In this document: positions 22,925-35,485 of the stretch, piece by piece
Layout of the letters: the number at the start of each line of letters is the position of its first letter
Position numbering within the stretch: position 1 is the first letter of the stretch
Assembly: GCA_963854835.1 (NCBI GenBank)
Contig: OY978525.1
Location: forward strand, 78,824,628-78,888,627
DNA length: 64,000 nt
From: Megamerina dolium
Taxonomy: Eukaryota; Arthropoda; Insecta; Diptera; Megamerinidae
Direction: 5' to 3'
Position numbers and translations under genes: made by a program
The notes under the pieces: generated by a model
Database searches by the model: none
The model's input: the letters and a program-made list of their open reading frames with translations, nothing else
Told to the model about the DNA's origin: nothing

Positions 22925-24166
22925 TATACTTATATGTTTGATCATACACATCAATATGTATATGGTATATGGAGGTATATACTGCAAAACACATTAATGC
23001 AAAATAGTTTGTTGTATGCATTCACTATAGGTAAACGTGAAATAAACTAATAAATATGAATTATATTATCTTAAATATAACTCAATATGCCAAACAAACA
23101 CAACCTTGCAATTTATGCCTGTTGGTGTTGTAATTTATAAGTCGTTTCGCATTACTTCTTCTTCTTCTTAGTCGTTTGCAAACGAACATGTATATATAAG
23201 TTCACATCATTTCGAGATCTAATACTTGTCTTTCCATAAAGCGTTTATTATTTCGTTTTTCTCGTCATTTTCTCTTGGCATTTTACATGTTTCATATTTT
23301 CAGTCAATTTGGAGTGTTGAAAAACTACTTTCGGTGATCTTATGAATTAACTACATATCCATATTATACACACATATACGTCGTTTGCTACAGTCGACTG
23401 TAACGAAGACGACGCGTGCATTTATACGTCACTATTTAGTTACACCAATAACACATTTGGCAAATATATTTATATTCATATACATTAAAATACATAACTA
23501 TATTTAAACCACAATTATACATATTAACTGGTGTTTATTATTTGTCACCCCCTAATGAATAAAATTGAATATAACTAGAAACATACACATACACACATTG
23601 CATTTTTATTTTCCCTTTTTCCTTTTCTTTCTTCGCATATTACCCAATACGAAATCACATGCCACCAGTTCGACCGAGAACCAATTCACGACCCACTCTA
23701 ATTATTACATTAAAATAAACCAATTAAAATAAATATAGACCCACATAACATATTTACGGTGCGTTTTGTTTCGGTGCTAAAGTATAAGTTCATGAGTTTA
23801 TTCAATAGTGTAAAATTTTTGTTGTTAGTCTCTATATCAAAGCAAATCAAGACAACATAATTGTGCAACCCATGCCTTCACTTCCTCTTGGCATTATTAT
23901 TTTAAGATAAGGCCGCATGCGAATATGAAAATAAATAAAGTATTGAAATGCAATAACGACAGCAATATTATGAGGTGTTCACATGTTTCATATTTTCGTT
24001 CAACTTGGAAGTCATGACATATGACTTTCTACGATCTTATGAATCACCCATGCATATTATAATACCCTTTCAGACACATGTACTCGAATGCTTATCCAAA
24101 TGTTAGGAAGAAGAAGACTCATTTTATTTAAAAATGCATTCATATACAAATGCATAAAAATACATA
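22925..24166. other. Non-coding spacer, unit 2
   Basis: Repeat of 19056-20297. No gene is recognised. Confidence 0.6.
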
Positions 24167-25813
24167 CAGTGGCTCCCAGCTTATTTCGTACAGTGACAGT
24201 TTAAAAATTGCTGCAGTCGTAATTCCTAATATAGCAAAAATTTGAACAAAATATAAATGCCATTTTAGAAAGGAAGGTTTGTTTTTTATTTTCCAAAATT
24301 TACTTTTTCAAAATTTTAGTGTTTGACACTATAAAAAAATAAAATAAGAAAAAAATAGGAAAATTCATGTCACAGCTTATTTCGTACAGTCTCTTTAAGT
24401 TCAAACTAAAAACAAAGTAAGTTGATTTTAATATTTAGTTGACATCCCTTAGCGTTAATGACAGCCTGGAGTCTATTTGGCATTGAATCCACCAATTTTT
24501 GAGTGATGTCTGGTGTGATTTTTTTCCATTCTTCCATCAGTACCTTCTTTAGGTCTTGCTTATTAGAAATCTTGTGTGTTCTTATTTTATTGTCCAAAAT
24601 AGACTAAAGATTTTCAATCACATTCATGTCAGGTGACTGTGGTGGTGGAGACATCAAGTGTGAGCAGTTCAAATAAGCCAAGATTGCACAATCCCAGATT
24701 TATGTTTTGGGTCATTATCTTGGTAATACCGAAATTCTTCCCGCAAACCCAGTTTGTCTGCACTTTGAAGTAAATTGTTTTTCAGAATCTCGAGGTACTT
24801 CATTTTGTCCATTGTTTCCTCAATAAAAACCAATTCACCTACTCCGGCTGCTGACATACAGGCCCAAACCATCACGCTACCGCCACCATGCTTCACTGTG
24901 GGCTTAAGGTTCTCCTTGTTTAGCTCGGTATTCGCTTTACGCCAAACATATGACATTCCGTCCGAGCCAAAAATATTAAACTTAGACTCATCCGCGAAAA
25001 TAACGGTATTCCAGAATGCAGGAGTATTAATAATATGCTCTTTGGCGAAGTCAAGTCGGCGTTGTATATTCATTTTCGAAATGAATGGTTTCTTTCGGGC
25101 TACTCGACCGTTCAAGTCATGATTGCGCAGCACACGTCGGACAGTTTCAGCACTGGATGATTTTCCTATTTCACGCTGAACCTCTGCAGCCAACTTCGGA
25201 GCGGATAACTTTGGATTTTTCTTAATTTTTCGTACAATATAACGCTCGTCTGAAGCGTTGAAAATCTTATTAGGTGCTTCTCTGCCCTTGTTCTCCAACC
25301 GATTTTCGCGAACGAAGCGTTGAATGATGTATTGGACAGTTGAGGCACTTAAATTTGTCATTTCAGCAATTTTTCGCACACTCTGACCTTTCCTAAAATG
25401 GTTAATTACCAGTTTACGCTGTTCCATCGTTGTACGACGACCCATAACGCTAAATGTTTAATTTACAGCACTTTAACTATTTAAAATAATAATAATAAAA
25501 ATTGTTATAATAGTTAAAAAGGTCCAAAAACTCATACAATTCAAAAAAACTTTGTAACTGCGCGGCAGAATGAAACTTACTTACATTGAAGTTTGTGTAC
25601 GAAATAAGATGTGAGCTGAAAATCAGCTGATCAATAGTTTTTCTCTCTTGCATGACAAAAAGAACAATTTTTGGGGTTCCCCGTTTTCTTATTAGGTTTA
25701 CTAAACACATACATAGACATCTACATTCAAAACTTATTGATAAGTTTTTTAGTTTCGATGTTACAGCCATGTACATAAAAATATATACACTGTACGAAAT
25801 AAGCTGTGAGCCA

Positions 25814-25816
<3 letters not shown>
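24167..25816 (-). mobile_element. Tc1-like IR/DR element, copy e
   Basis: TA at 24165-24166 and at 25817-25818; the right end enters a (TA)n run unlike that beside copies c and d. It is the other parent of copy d. Confidence 0.92.
24406..25445 (-). pseudogene. Tc1-like transposase, frameshift plus nonsense (copy e)
   Basis: The first 258 codons are open (24669-25445), with glutamate instead of the copy-a-type TAG. The WNCPHL one-base deletion and the ENLW stop of copy b are both present. The terminal 62 codons are open. Confidence 0.9.
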
Positions 25817-25982
<166 letters not shown>

Positions 25983-26115
25983 CACGCAACAATAGCCGCA
26001 TTCGATTGCATACGAGTTGCAAAAGAACACTGACTTATTTGCCGAACTGCATGCAAAGCAACAACAAAAATAAGCGACAGCGTCCATTTTAACCGAGTTC
26101 AATTGAAGTTGCTTA

Positions 26116-26642
26116 TAGCCTAGACAGACGGCAGCCTAATTCCGGATTACCGAGTTAATTCGAATTAACTCGAGCATTAATTGCAGCTAATCCGCATTAA
26201 CTATATGAGTTAATTCTCAAAATAAAAGACGATTAGGGCAATTTACGATGGCAACACTGCTGAAAATTGTTTATTGTGAATTTTTCTCGATCCATTTTAC
26301 AAAATATTAGGTGTGTTCGCAACAAAAAACTTTCAACAATTGTTAACAGTTATCAACATGAAAAGCGTTGGCGAACAAATAAATTCAGCTGTCAATTACG
26401 GACTGTGAAAGTCAATTTACAAGTTTCTGATAGTTTTCAGTTCACGTACTTCTTGTAGATTTTCTCATATCGAAAGTGACAGATGACAGAAATTGATAGT
26501 GATAGTAATGTAACTGAGCAGACCTAATAAAACAGCAATCAGCTGTTTAGTTAATCCGCAATACTGCCGTCTGTCAGGTTAATATTTTATTCGGATTAAG
26601 TGCGCCGGTAATCCGGAATTAGGCTGCCGTCTGTCTAGACTA
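26116..26642. mobile_element. MITE Y, copy 1
   Basis: Inverted repeats of about 35 bp begin TAGCCTAGACAGACGGCAGC, with the right end reading TAGTCTAGACAGACGGCAGC on the other strand. They are flanked by TTA at 26113-26115 and 26643-26645. A 3-bp TTA duplication is typical of PIF/Harbinger elements. The 527-bp interior has no convincing coding region. A truncated copy lies at 56438-56835. Confidence 0.8.
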
Positions 26643-26645
26643 TTA

Positions 26646-27300
26646 TACTTTATTCGACCTGAGTTATAGTGTTGGAAAGTAAAAAACAGCACTATTGTGA
26701 ATAGACTACTGGAATGCGCTTGGGAAATTTCAACAACACGTCAAATTATTGTAAATATAAACAAAAAAAGCAATATAAAGCAAGTGCAAATAAAAATTTA
26801 TTTTAAATAAACGAATATATTTACCACAGATTCCGCAGAATTGTTTCTTTTTTGTTTTTATAAAAAAAAAATTTCACGAACAATATATATACATATATAT
26901 ATTCAATATATATTCATCATATAAACTCGGGTTTTGATTTGTTGTTCTAAACGTGGGCGTTGACAACACTGCTTTCCTCTCCTTTATGTACACACGTATG
27001 CTCATACATTGAGATATACGTAATTTTTGTCACATATTACCCAAGAGGACTGTTTCCACATCGGACCCATTTGGGAACCAGATAATTGGTCACTCAAATG
27101 GCCACCATTCAATATCAATCGTTTTATTTAATTCTTATCGAGAGTGGTACTACTCTCCATAATTAAAAGCTGCCGACGGCTTCTCGTATTTAATTAACCG
27201 TGTTTTTGTCGTTTCGGCTTATACGTCGCCCGTTTCGTGTTCTCATGGCCATTCGTTGTCATTCACTTGGAGAACGTTTTTTTAACATTTTTTGGAAATT
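26646..27300. other. Unassigned AT-rich sequence
   Basis: No gene or terminal repeat is recognised. Confidence 0.4.
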
Positions 27301-28830
27301 CTTTAATCGCAATTTTGCAAATCAATATGGCAGATTTGACTCGCGTATTTCCACGGCATGCCCATTCACGGCCACACCTCGTCCTCATTAGATGCCACCA
27401 AGAGCGAAATTTTACAGATATGGATGGACTTTAAAGAGTCGTATCAAACGCTGTTGTTATCTGGAGATCTCAGCGCAGACGATTCACTCAACGTAAAGCA
27501 ACCTACTGGATTTCGCATGTGTGAAACGCTGCCAGGATCATCGGGCACCTGGAGCGGCTGCAGAAATCCGGTGACGTTTCGGGGCCTCAGCCTGTTCCGA
27601 TGCGTCAACTCAAAGCCCAAATCAGACCATACAGAGATGCTTGGACTTTACGAAGTCAAAGGCGCAAACTTTCTGACGAATCTGTCTTCAGCCTACTTCG
27701 TTGACCCAACTCTCCACCCATAGCCCTCCGAATTTCCTCTACTCCACGAAAAATCAGGCGCAGACCTACTATCATACAATCTTGCATCGCCCAGAGGACC
27801 ACATACAACCTCACACTAATTCACCGCCTGCCATGTCGCAAAGGACTAAATCCCCATACCAGGTGTCTACCACTCGGTGGAAATCACCCCAATAAATCCG
27901 GCCGAAGCCCCCTGCCACTTGACCACATTCGTGGACACATGGATGTCGCATATTGTCAAAAAATCTGGCATCTCTACTTGGTCTCATGCCAACTCTTCTG
28001 ACAATCCCGCCTATCCGGCATCGCGAAGAACAACTAACGATCGCGCGACTCAAACCTGAGGTGGACAGGTTCCTCATGGCTACGTCTACCACAGACGAAC
28101 TGGGCGATCAAAAAGTGGACCTTTCACTTTATGGTTGATCCAGAGCAAAGCCAACTCAATCTCACCATTTAAGGTTAGAGACCCGATTCGACATCCTCTA
28201 GTGTTGTACCCATTTATACAAAATAACCAAATTGATCTATAGAAAATCTGCCTTACCCCCCAAAGTATATGTTCTTGGCGAAACGACTACGACCAGTACA
28301 TCCATGGAAGTTTCGGCGACAGGGCAACCATCTACCAGTATTGGAGGCGCACTACATTCATTGGCCTCCTAAATTGACACTCGCCTCACTTCACGATACC
28401 TTCGTGAGTGTCGCATCGAACCTCAAACAAGATTCTATTTCTGCTACTGACGACAATTTCCTGCCAACACTCCAAAATAAGAATATCAATTCTCTCATCA
28501 AATAATCTGGCCCAACTCTATTGTCTCTTCTAGATGCTCATCACAACAGCAGCTGCGGCAACAACGTGCTTAGCAACAACAATTGCAGCAACAGCGACAG
28601 CATCAGAACCGTCAACAACAACAGTCGAACAATAAATCACCATTCCTACGTGAAAATTTAGCATCGTGTTCATTGTCGACCTCACTCATTAGCAAATCTT
28701 CAGAGTCTTCTGTTGAATCAGAGTCGTCTCCTTCGGTGACAGAGTCGTCATCATCATCATCGTCGAAAGCTATCAACCACCGCAGCAGAATGCAGACCAC
28801 CACCTACATCGAACTTTACAGTGGATAGTT
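27300..28830 (+). other. Unidentified coding-like region, decayed
   Basis: GC content is visibly higher than in the neighbourhood, and long open stretches switch frames. One 122-codon frame (27358-27723) reads SEILQIWMDFKESYQTLLL, vaguely like an LTR-element Gag. Further on (28553-28770) there is a CAA/CAG glutamine-rich run with an internal TAG, followed by a serine-rich run (SKSSESSVESESSPS). I cannot name a family. It may be an old retrotransposon or a host pseudogene. Confidence 0.35.
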
Positions 28831-29446
28831 TGGCCGGTACGGCTGACATGAGTGAGAGTAATATACGGAGTAGAAAGTAATAAAATAGAAATAGTTAGTT
28901 AACATAGAGGACAAATAATGTACCTGGTGAAAAGTGATAGATAATTTTCCAAATATTTTTTCTTGAGATGAAAGTGAAATTGAGGCTTTAGGATTTTGCA
29001 TTTTTTGCTTTTAAGACAAAGATCTTAAAGTGTTAGTTCGTCTCTCCAATAAGTGTTTGATTAATTTACATTCATGAATTTTCTTTTTTCACAATATAAT
29101 AGCTATAATTATATAGTTAAAGTTAGACATAACGTGTTATGCAAAAATTGTTCATATATATATAAAGCTATTTAGACCGTAATTATCAAATAATTATCTA
29201 GTGAAAACAATAACTATTTTATATATCTGCACAAGTGTAGTACAGTGCCGAATTAGATATCGTGAAGAGGTAAACACGGGCAAAAGGCGAGTATATGTAA
29301 GTTACTTAAGAACACCAAACGTAAGTCAAGCCATTTAGATACATATATATAATATATAAACATATTCACTCTACTCTCCTAAACTCACCTATATATTGAC
29401 ATAAGATATTTTATTCCTAATATATATAATTCATTGATAAAGGTAT
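28831..29446. other. Unassigned AT-rich sequence
   Basis: No gene or repeat boundary is recognised. Confidence 0.4.
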
Positions 29447-29842
29447 TGTAACGAGCATCGATGGTTGGTTACTTATCATTAATTGGGAATGGCACGAATA
29501 TTGGAAGCATCGAAACGAATGTTAACCAAAAGAAATAGGTGATATAGGCAATAACCAGTACAAGCCAACGAGAAAGAAAGAGAATAATCTCGACTACGAT
29601 AAAGGAAAATTCTGCAGTGTTATTGACCAATGAAATAGAGTTCCGAAATTGATCTCGCAAACATTGATACAGTATCAGAGGCAAAATTTGCAAGTACATT
29701 AAAGAGTTATTGTAAATAGAGTTGATTGAATAAATTGTTGCTGTTGTACAAAATAAATATTGCAATAATTATTGATAGAACCCAGTAATCGAACAAGGTT
29801 GATTCGGATAGAATTAAACGTTTCCAAAATAGAAACGTAAAA
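29447..29842 (+). repeat. gypsy 5' LTR of the chimera, with PBS at 29845-29864
   Basis: It starts TGTAACGAGCATCGATGG and ends GTAAAA, a mutated GTAACA. The PBS TGGTGACAGAAGTAGGATTC differs from that at 1781 at two positions. Confidence 0.85.
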
Positions 29843-29871
29843 ATTGGTGACAGAAGTAGGATTCTGTTAAG

Positions 29872-30470
29872 ATGGTGAAAATTGACCAACTAAAAGTCGA
29901 CCAGTTTAAAAAGCTGTTGATAGAGATGAATCTATTATCAGGTGCAAAACGAAGCTGCTGATGAGGCTAAGGGTATTAATGTAGAAGAACACGAGTTCTT
30001 TGCGGAAGCCTAGATACATTCAGTGCTCGCTGAGGAGGAGAGCAAGATAGATTCGAATGATCAACAGCAGCAACAACAGCTAGAAGAAAATGCGTCTCAC
30101 CAAGAAAACACTATCGGAGAATTCCAGAAAACAATTGAATCCAAGCTTCAACAACACTCGGTTGTATTGCGTATGGAAATTCAAGAAGGTTCGTCTCACC
30201 AAGAACACGGCATAGAAAACCTACAAAAAGAAGTTGAACTCAGATTTCAAGAAATTTCTAGTTCCATTAATGACAAAGTCACAGATCTGAAAGAACACGT
30301 CGATGAGTTGGATGATAAGCTCCAGAAATCAGAGCACGAACTCGATCAACTAAATATAAACGTACCTTCTACATCAATGATTAGAGAATCAAGTACAATC
30401 AAGCTAAAGCCGCCGATGTTGGATGGAACCACGCTTTGCAACATCTTGAAGATTCAGTTATAAACAACCC
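29872..30470 (+). pseudogene. gypsy Gag remnant
   Basis: It starts MVKIDQLKVDQ like the Gag at 1808. A frameshift and an in-frame TAG (near 30010) interrupt it. From 30023 a 146-codon frame covers the coiled coil (KVTDLKEHVDELDDKL) and the first capsid residues (KLKPPMLDG). It stops at NILKIQL where the BEL/Pao sequence takes over. Confidence 0.8.
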
Positions 30471-32066
30471 AAATTCATGGTTTCGCTAATGCATCTATGC
30501 GTGCTTATGGCTGTTGTATTTATATACGTAGCAAAGGTGATAGTAATTATAAGTCTATACTGTTTACGGTCAACTGAAAAGTTGAACCACTTAAACCTAA
30601 AACTCTTTCAAGACTTGAGCTTTGGGCTGCACATTTGCTAGCAAAATTGTGGAAAATTGTAGAGCAATTTTATCGCCATACACAGAAGAGGTAATTTGTT
30701 TTAAAAACACCATCCACCTTCGTTGAGAATAGGGTATCTGAGATTCAGAAAGTGTCCAAAAAAGCTACATGGCGGCATGTTCCAACTGCTCACAACCCAG
30801 CGGATATTATATCGCGAAATTGCTATGTAGATGAGCTATGCCAGTCTAAATGGTTTGATGGTCCTACATTCTTAATGGAAGATGAAGATAATTAGCCTGT
30901 AAATGTGCACTTTGAGCCCGCAGAAACATTGGTATCGTCAGAAATACGAAAATCTAAAGCGATCATACTCGTTGTTTAAAAAGAACGTAACAATATCTAC
31001 CAATCTAATAATTGAATTATTTTGCTTACATGAAAATATTGCGAACACTTGTATATTTTTATCGATTTATAAAACCGACCAAAAATGGACATACAGAACA
31101 ACCAATTCCAGCAACCAATTTTTCAAAATCGTCGAAATCATTCAACATGAGTAATACGCTGAACAAATAATATCTATCAAAAGCTCATTGTTACTAAACA
31201 AACAAGTATAACAATTAAATCCGTTCTTGCACGAGTTTGAAGAAAATGGCAGAAAATTTACTTTAGTGCATGTTGGTGGCAGATTACTGAATGTCCCACT
31301 ACCATATGATACCAACCATTCTTTATTAAAACCTAAGTCCCGATTTGTAACTCTGTATGCCACCTATTTTAATTTCTCAAATTTTCATGTTGGACCAAGA
31401 GTCCTAACTGGTCTAATGCGGCAGAAAATATGGTCAATTAATTCAAGAGGAGTGGCTAGTAATGTAGTTCTCAATTGCACACATTGCTTTAGGTACAAGC
31501 CCAAATTAATTTTACATGTTATGGGGAATTTACATAGAGACCGATTGTTATCAGTGCGGCCATTCTTGATAAACGGAGTTGATTTTTGTGGTCCAATATA
31601 CACGTCATATAGAATTTGCGGGAGACCTCCATATAAGATATATGCTGTTTACATCGAAGCTATTTCTGATTTTTCCACTAACGCTTTTACTTCTTGTTTT
31701 AAAAGATTTATCGGAAGAAGAGGTCTTCCAGAGAAGGTTATGTGCGACAACGCTACAAATTTCGTAGGAGCCATTGCAAAAGCTCCCACGAAAGAGCTGA
31801 ACGACGTGTTTTTCGGAGAGCAAAGTCAGAACAAAGTACTCAACTTCGTAGCAGATGGAGGCGTGAGGTTCGAATTTATCTCAAAGCGTGCCCCTCTTTT
31901 CGGAGGCCTGTGGAAAGCAGCCGTGAAATACATGAAGATTCGTTTTCATCGCACCGCCAACCTGACATTTGGAGAAGTTAAGTTCAATTTTTTCATCAAA
32001 TGGAAAAACTGGTGGACGAACGATGGTTCGTGAAACATCACATTGACACCGGTGATTCTAGACCGT
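30471..32066 (+). pseudogene. BEL/Pao RNase H and integrase fragment
   Basis: The first part reads HGFANASMRAYGCCIY, then KPKTLSRLELWAAHLLAKLW and WRHVPTAHNPADIISRN, all typical of BEL/Pao RNase H. Stops and frameshifts follow. A 268-codon frame (31227-32033) then gives the integrase: VHVGGRLLNVPLP, HRDRLLSVRPFLINGVDFCG (first D), CDNATNFVGA (second D) and RAPLFGGLWKAAVKY (E replaced or shifted). It is flanked on both sides by gypsy, not BEL, sequence. Confidence 0.8.
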
Positions 32067-32571
32067 ATATACAAAACCCGTACAACGCCTTTGCATCCAC
32101 AATCTGATGACATGGTAGAACGATTTAACCGTACCTTGGAGGAATATTTGAGAAAAGTCGTAGATAAATACCAAAGAGACTGGGATGTACATATACCGAT
32201 GTTGCTCATGGCATATCGATGCGCACAACATGATACGACGGATACTAACCGGCAATGACAATTTTTGGAGTTAAGACTGCCAGCTGATTTAAAATTTGGA
32301 GTTGTAACACCAACGAGATCAACCGAAGCGAAAAGCGGGAACAGTTGGATGAAGTACATCAGTTCATCAGAGAGTGGTCGTAGATGATAAGTGATAAGAT
32401 GAAGGCCAGGTATGACTTGAAAGCAAATTCAAAAGGGTTCTATGAAGGAGAGCTTGTAATGCTTCATAATCCACAACGAAAGAAATGCCTGTCCCCTAAA
32501 CTACAGACTCATTGGGAAGGGCCATATGAGATTATAGCAAAGATAAATGACGTAGTGTATCGTATTCAACG
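32067..32571 (+). pseudogene. gypsy integrase C-terminal remnant
   Basis: From TATATACAAAACCCGTAC the sequence closely follows 4012-4534: TTPLHPQSDDMVERFNRTLE, then LVMLHNPQRKKCLSPKLQTH and so on to VVYRIQRD. Several small indels break the frame. At 32571 it jumps into the middle of the LTR, deleting the end of pol, the polypurine tract and the LTR 5' half. Confidence 0.85.
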
Positions 32572-32888
<317 letters not shown>

Positions 32889-32890
32889 TA

Positions 32891-34183
32891 AAGGGTTATC
32901 CATTTTGCGGTTTCAAAAGTAAATGTAAATAAAACACATATAAAATATTTTTTATCATGATATTTCTTTTTTATTATAAAGTTTGAACGTTGACATTGCT
33001 ACATCATTTAAATGACCACCACGCGAATTGTTGCAAGCATCGATTCTTTTGAGGTAATTTTCGACCACTTTTTGACACATATTGGGCGGTATCTCAGCCA
33101 TAACGTGACGAATGTTGGTTTTTAGGTGCCGAAGAGTTAAAGGTTTATCTGCATAAACACGGTCTTTCGCGTAGCCCCACAAAAAAAGTCAAGCGGTGTC
33201 AAATCGCATGATCTTGGTGGCCACTTGATATCGCCACGACGAGAAATTACGCGGCCAGAAAATTTCTCTTGCAATAAAGCCATATTCGCTTGAGTTGTGT
33301 GGCATGTGGCACCGTCTTGTTGAAACCACATATTCTCTAAGTCGTATTCTTCAATAGCAGGCAAAAAAAAGTCGGTTATCATATGACCATAACGCTCCGA
33401 ATTCACGGTGACAGTCGTTCCATCGTCGTTTTCGAAGAAGTAAGGTCCAATCACACCTCCGGACCAAAGAGCGCACCAAGCAGTGACTTTTTGTGGATGT
33501 AGTGGCCTCTCTTCAATTACTTGAGGATTCTCAGAACCCCAAATACGACAATTTTGTTTGTTAACATACCCACCGAGTGAGAAATGTGCTTCGTCGCTGA
33601 AGAAAATTTTGTTCGAAAAATCGCCGTCCACCGCCTGTTGTTCAAGCACCCATTCGACGTATCTACGACGTTGTGAATGGTCAGCTGGCTTCAGTTGTTG
33701 TGTGAGCTGGATTTTATATGGATGTAGGTGTAGATCCAAATGCAAAATACGCCATAATGTGCCGTAAGACAGTCCTAATTCCGGAGAACGACGAGGAATC
33801 GACACATTCGGGTCTTCGGCAACACTTTCACTTACAGCAGCGATATTTTCGGTGGTACGAGCGAAACGATAATGCACAGGCCTTACAATATCTGTAACCG
33901 ATCCAGTCTCTTCATATTTCTTCACAATTTTGCCAATTGCTTGCGTAGTTGGACGATTATGTAAACCATAATCTCCTCTTAAAGCACGATATGTGGCTGT
34001 GGCAGAATCACCATTTTAGTAGTAGGTTTTTACAATTTTAATGCGTTGTGCGATAGTTAAGCGATCCATTTTCGCAAATGTCAGACTTTGAACTGAAAAA
34101 GAAAGAAATTGTTTTAACAACTCAGTTTGACAGATGTCGAATTCTAGCCCTATACTTTTGAAAGCGCGAAATGGATAACCCTT
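32891..34183 (-). mobile_element. DD41D mariner, copy C
   Basis: The 1293-bp element has AAGGGTTATCCATTT termini and TA at 32889-32890 and 34184-34185. It sits inside TA-repeat sequence on both sides. Confidence 0.9.
32996..34069 (-). pseudogene. DD41D mariner transposase, broken (copy C)
   Basis: The start MDRLTIAQ is at 34067-34069. Codon 18, asparagine or lysine in the intact copy's KTYYKN, is replaced so that TAA follows KTYY (near 34016). A 262-codon frame then covers both first catalytic aspartates. Loss of a base in the T run after TPLDFF (near 33185) shifts the frame just past the third aspartate. The normal stop is also altered. Confidence 0.88.
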
Positions 34184-34199
34184 TATATATATATATATA

Positions 34200-35265
34200 C
34201 AGTATTGTGCAAAACTTAAGCAACTGGCATAGTGCTCTCATTGATTTCAAATTTACTAACAAATAAAAGCGCTTAGATTGAATGTTTTAATATTCATTTG
34301 TTCCTTCATTAAATACATAAAAAACAACAATAACAAAAGTTCGGTATTCTTACGAAATTAACTGTAAACAACAAAAAACAAATTATACTCATATTTCATC
34401 TGTGTAAAACTTAAGCAACTCGGAGTGCAAAGGTGTTCGATATTTCTTTGTTCAGAAAATAACGGATCTTTTTCGGAGTTTTTTCTGCTTTGTGCATTAA
34501 CATTAATCTAACTCAGTACAAAAAAGTCTTTCTTAGCGCACAGTTCTTTCAAACATATTGAAATCCAAAATGCAACGTGTCCGTTATAGTCATCAATTTA
34601 AGATGAAGGTTATATCGTTATTTAAGGAAGGAAAACCACAGAATGACATTGCAAAATCATTAAATATCAACAAATCTATGATATCAAGATGGATACGATT
34701 ATTTGAAAAAACTGGTAGCGTTACAGATCGAAATTCAGGAGGAAGACCCCAAAAAATTTCCTATAGGGAAGCTATTCAAATTAAAAAATTGATTAAAAAA
34801 AATCGGTTCATGTCTTCAAAAGATATAGTAAATACTCTTAATTTAAATGTCGATTCAAGCACAGTAAGAAGGCATTTGATTAAAGTTGGTTTAAAAAGCT
34901 ACAAAGTGGTAAAGAAACCAATGCTTACACCAAAACATGTAAAAAAAAGGTATGTTTGGTTTAATGCCTTCAAAACAAAAACAACAACATATATTTTTTT
35001 TTCCAGACTTGAATTTGCTAAGAAGTACGTGGGCTGGTCCATAAAAAAGTGGTTTGGCGTACTGTTCAGTGATGAAGTGAAAATAAATTTATTTAATTCA
35101 GACGGAATAATAAGAGTTCGACATGCGAAAGGTGAAGGCCTCAATCCGCGATACTGTAAAAAGACTGTAAAGCATGGAGGAGGGAACGTCATGGTGGGGG
35201 CGTGTTTTTCGGGGAGTGGACTTGGTCCGTTGCATAGGATTGACCACAAAATGGACAGATTTATG
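34200..35265 (+). mobile_element. Second Tc1-like family, 5' part only
   Basis: It begins CAGTATTGTGCAAAACTTAA next to TA and repeats GTGTAAAACTTAAGCAACT near 34400, probably an inner direct repeat. Transposase follows but is cut at about 35262. No right terminus is seen; 35266-35402 is unrelated, unidentified sequence. Confidence 0.75.
34570..35262 (+). pseudogene. Tc1-like transposase fragment with an intron-like insert
   Basis: The ATG at 34570 (MQRVRYSHQF) is preferred over an upstream TTG. Residues about 1-115 hold two helix-turn-helix regions (PQNDIAKSLNINKSMISRWI; DSSTVRRHLIKVGL) with a GRPQK linker. The first catalytic aspartate lies in LFSDEVKINLF. The sequence ends after HRIDHKMDRFM, before the second aspartate. 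At 34950-35006 a 57-bp insert with GTATGT start and TTTTTTTTTCCAG end separates VKKR from LEFAKKY; it keeps frame but looks like a spliceosomal intron. Confidence 0.75.
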
Positions 35266-35400
35266 TTGTTGGTGTTGTTGTTAGTGTCGGAAGAATTGCC
35301 AATTGCTTGCCGGCAGGTGGGTACCGTTCGAAAGAAAAATCTTTTCGATATTAAATTTGTTATGCATCAGCTGGGGATTAAACCACGACCTACTGGTCGT

Positions 35401-35402
<2 letters not shown>

Positions 35403-35481
<79 letters not shown>

Positions 35482-35485
35482 TATA
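35403..35485. repeat. (TA)n microsatellite
   Basis: TA run of about 80 bp ending at the TA target of Tc1 copy f. Confidence 0.95.

Larger units (their letters stand above)
20924..24788. repeat. Unit 2 of the 3.85-kb tandem duplication
   Basis: Second copy of 17077-20919: right part of Tc1 copy d, (TA)n, mariner remnant, spacer, and left part of Tc1 copy e. Confidence 0.9.

Noticed and set aside
26267..26458. 63-codon frame inside MITE Y
   Set aside because: Not kept in the second MITE copy and no recognisable domain.
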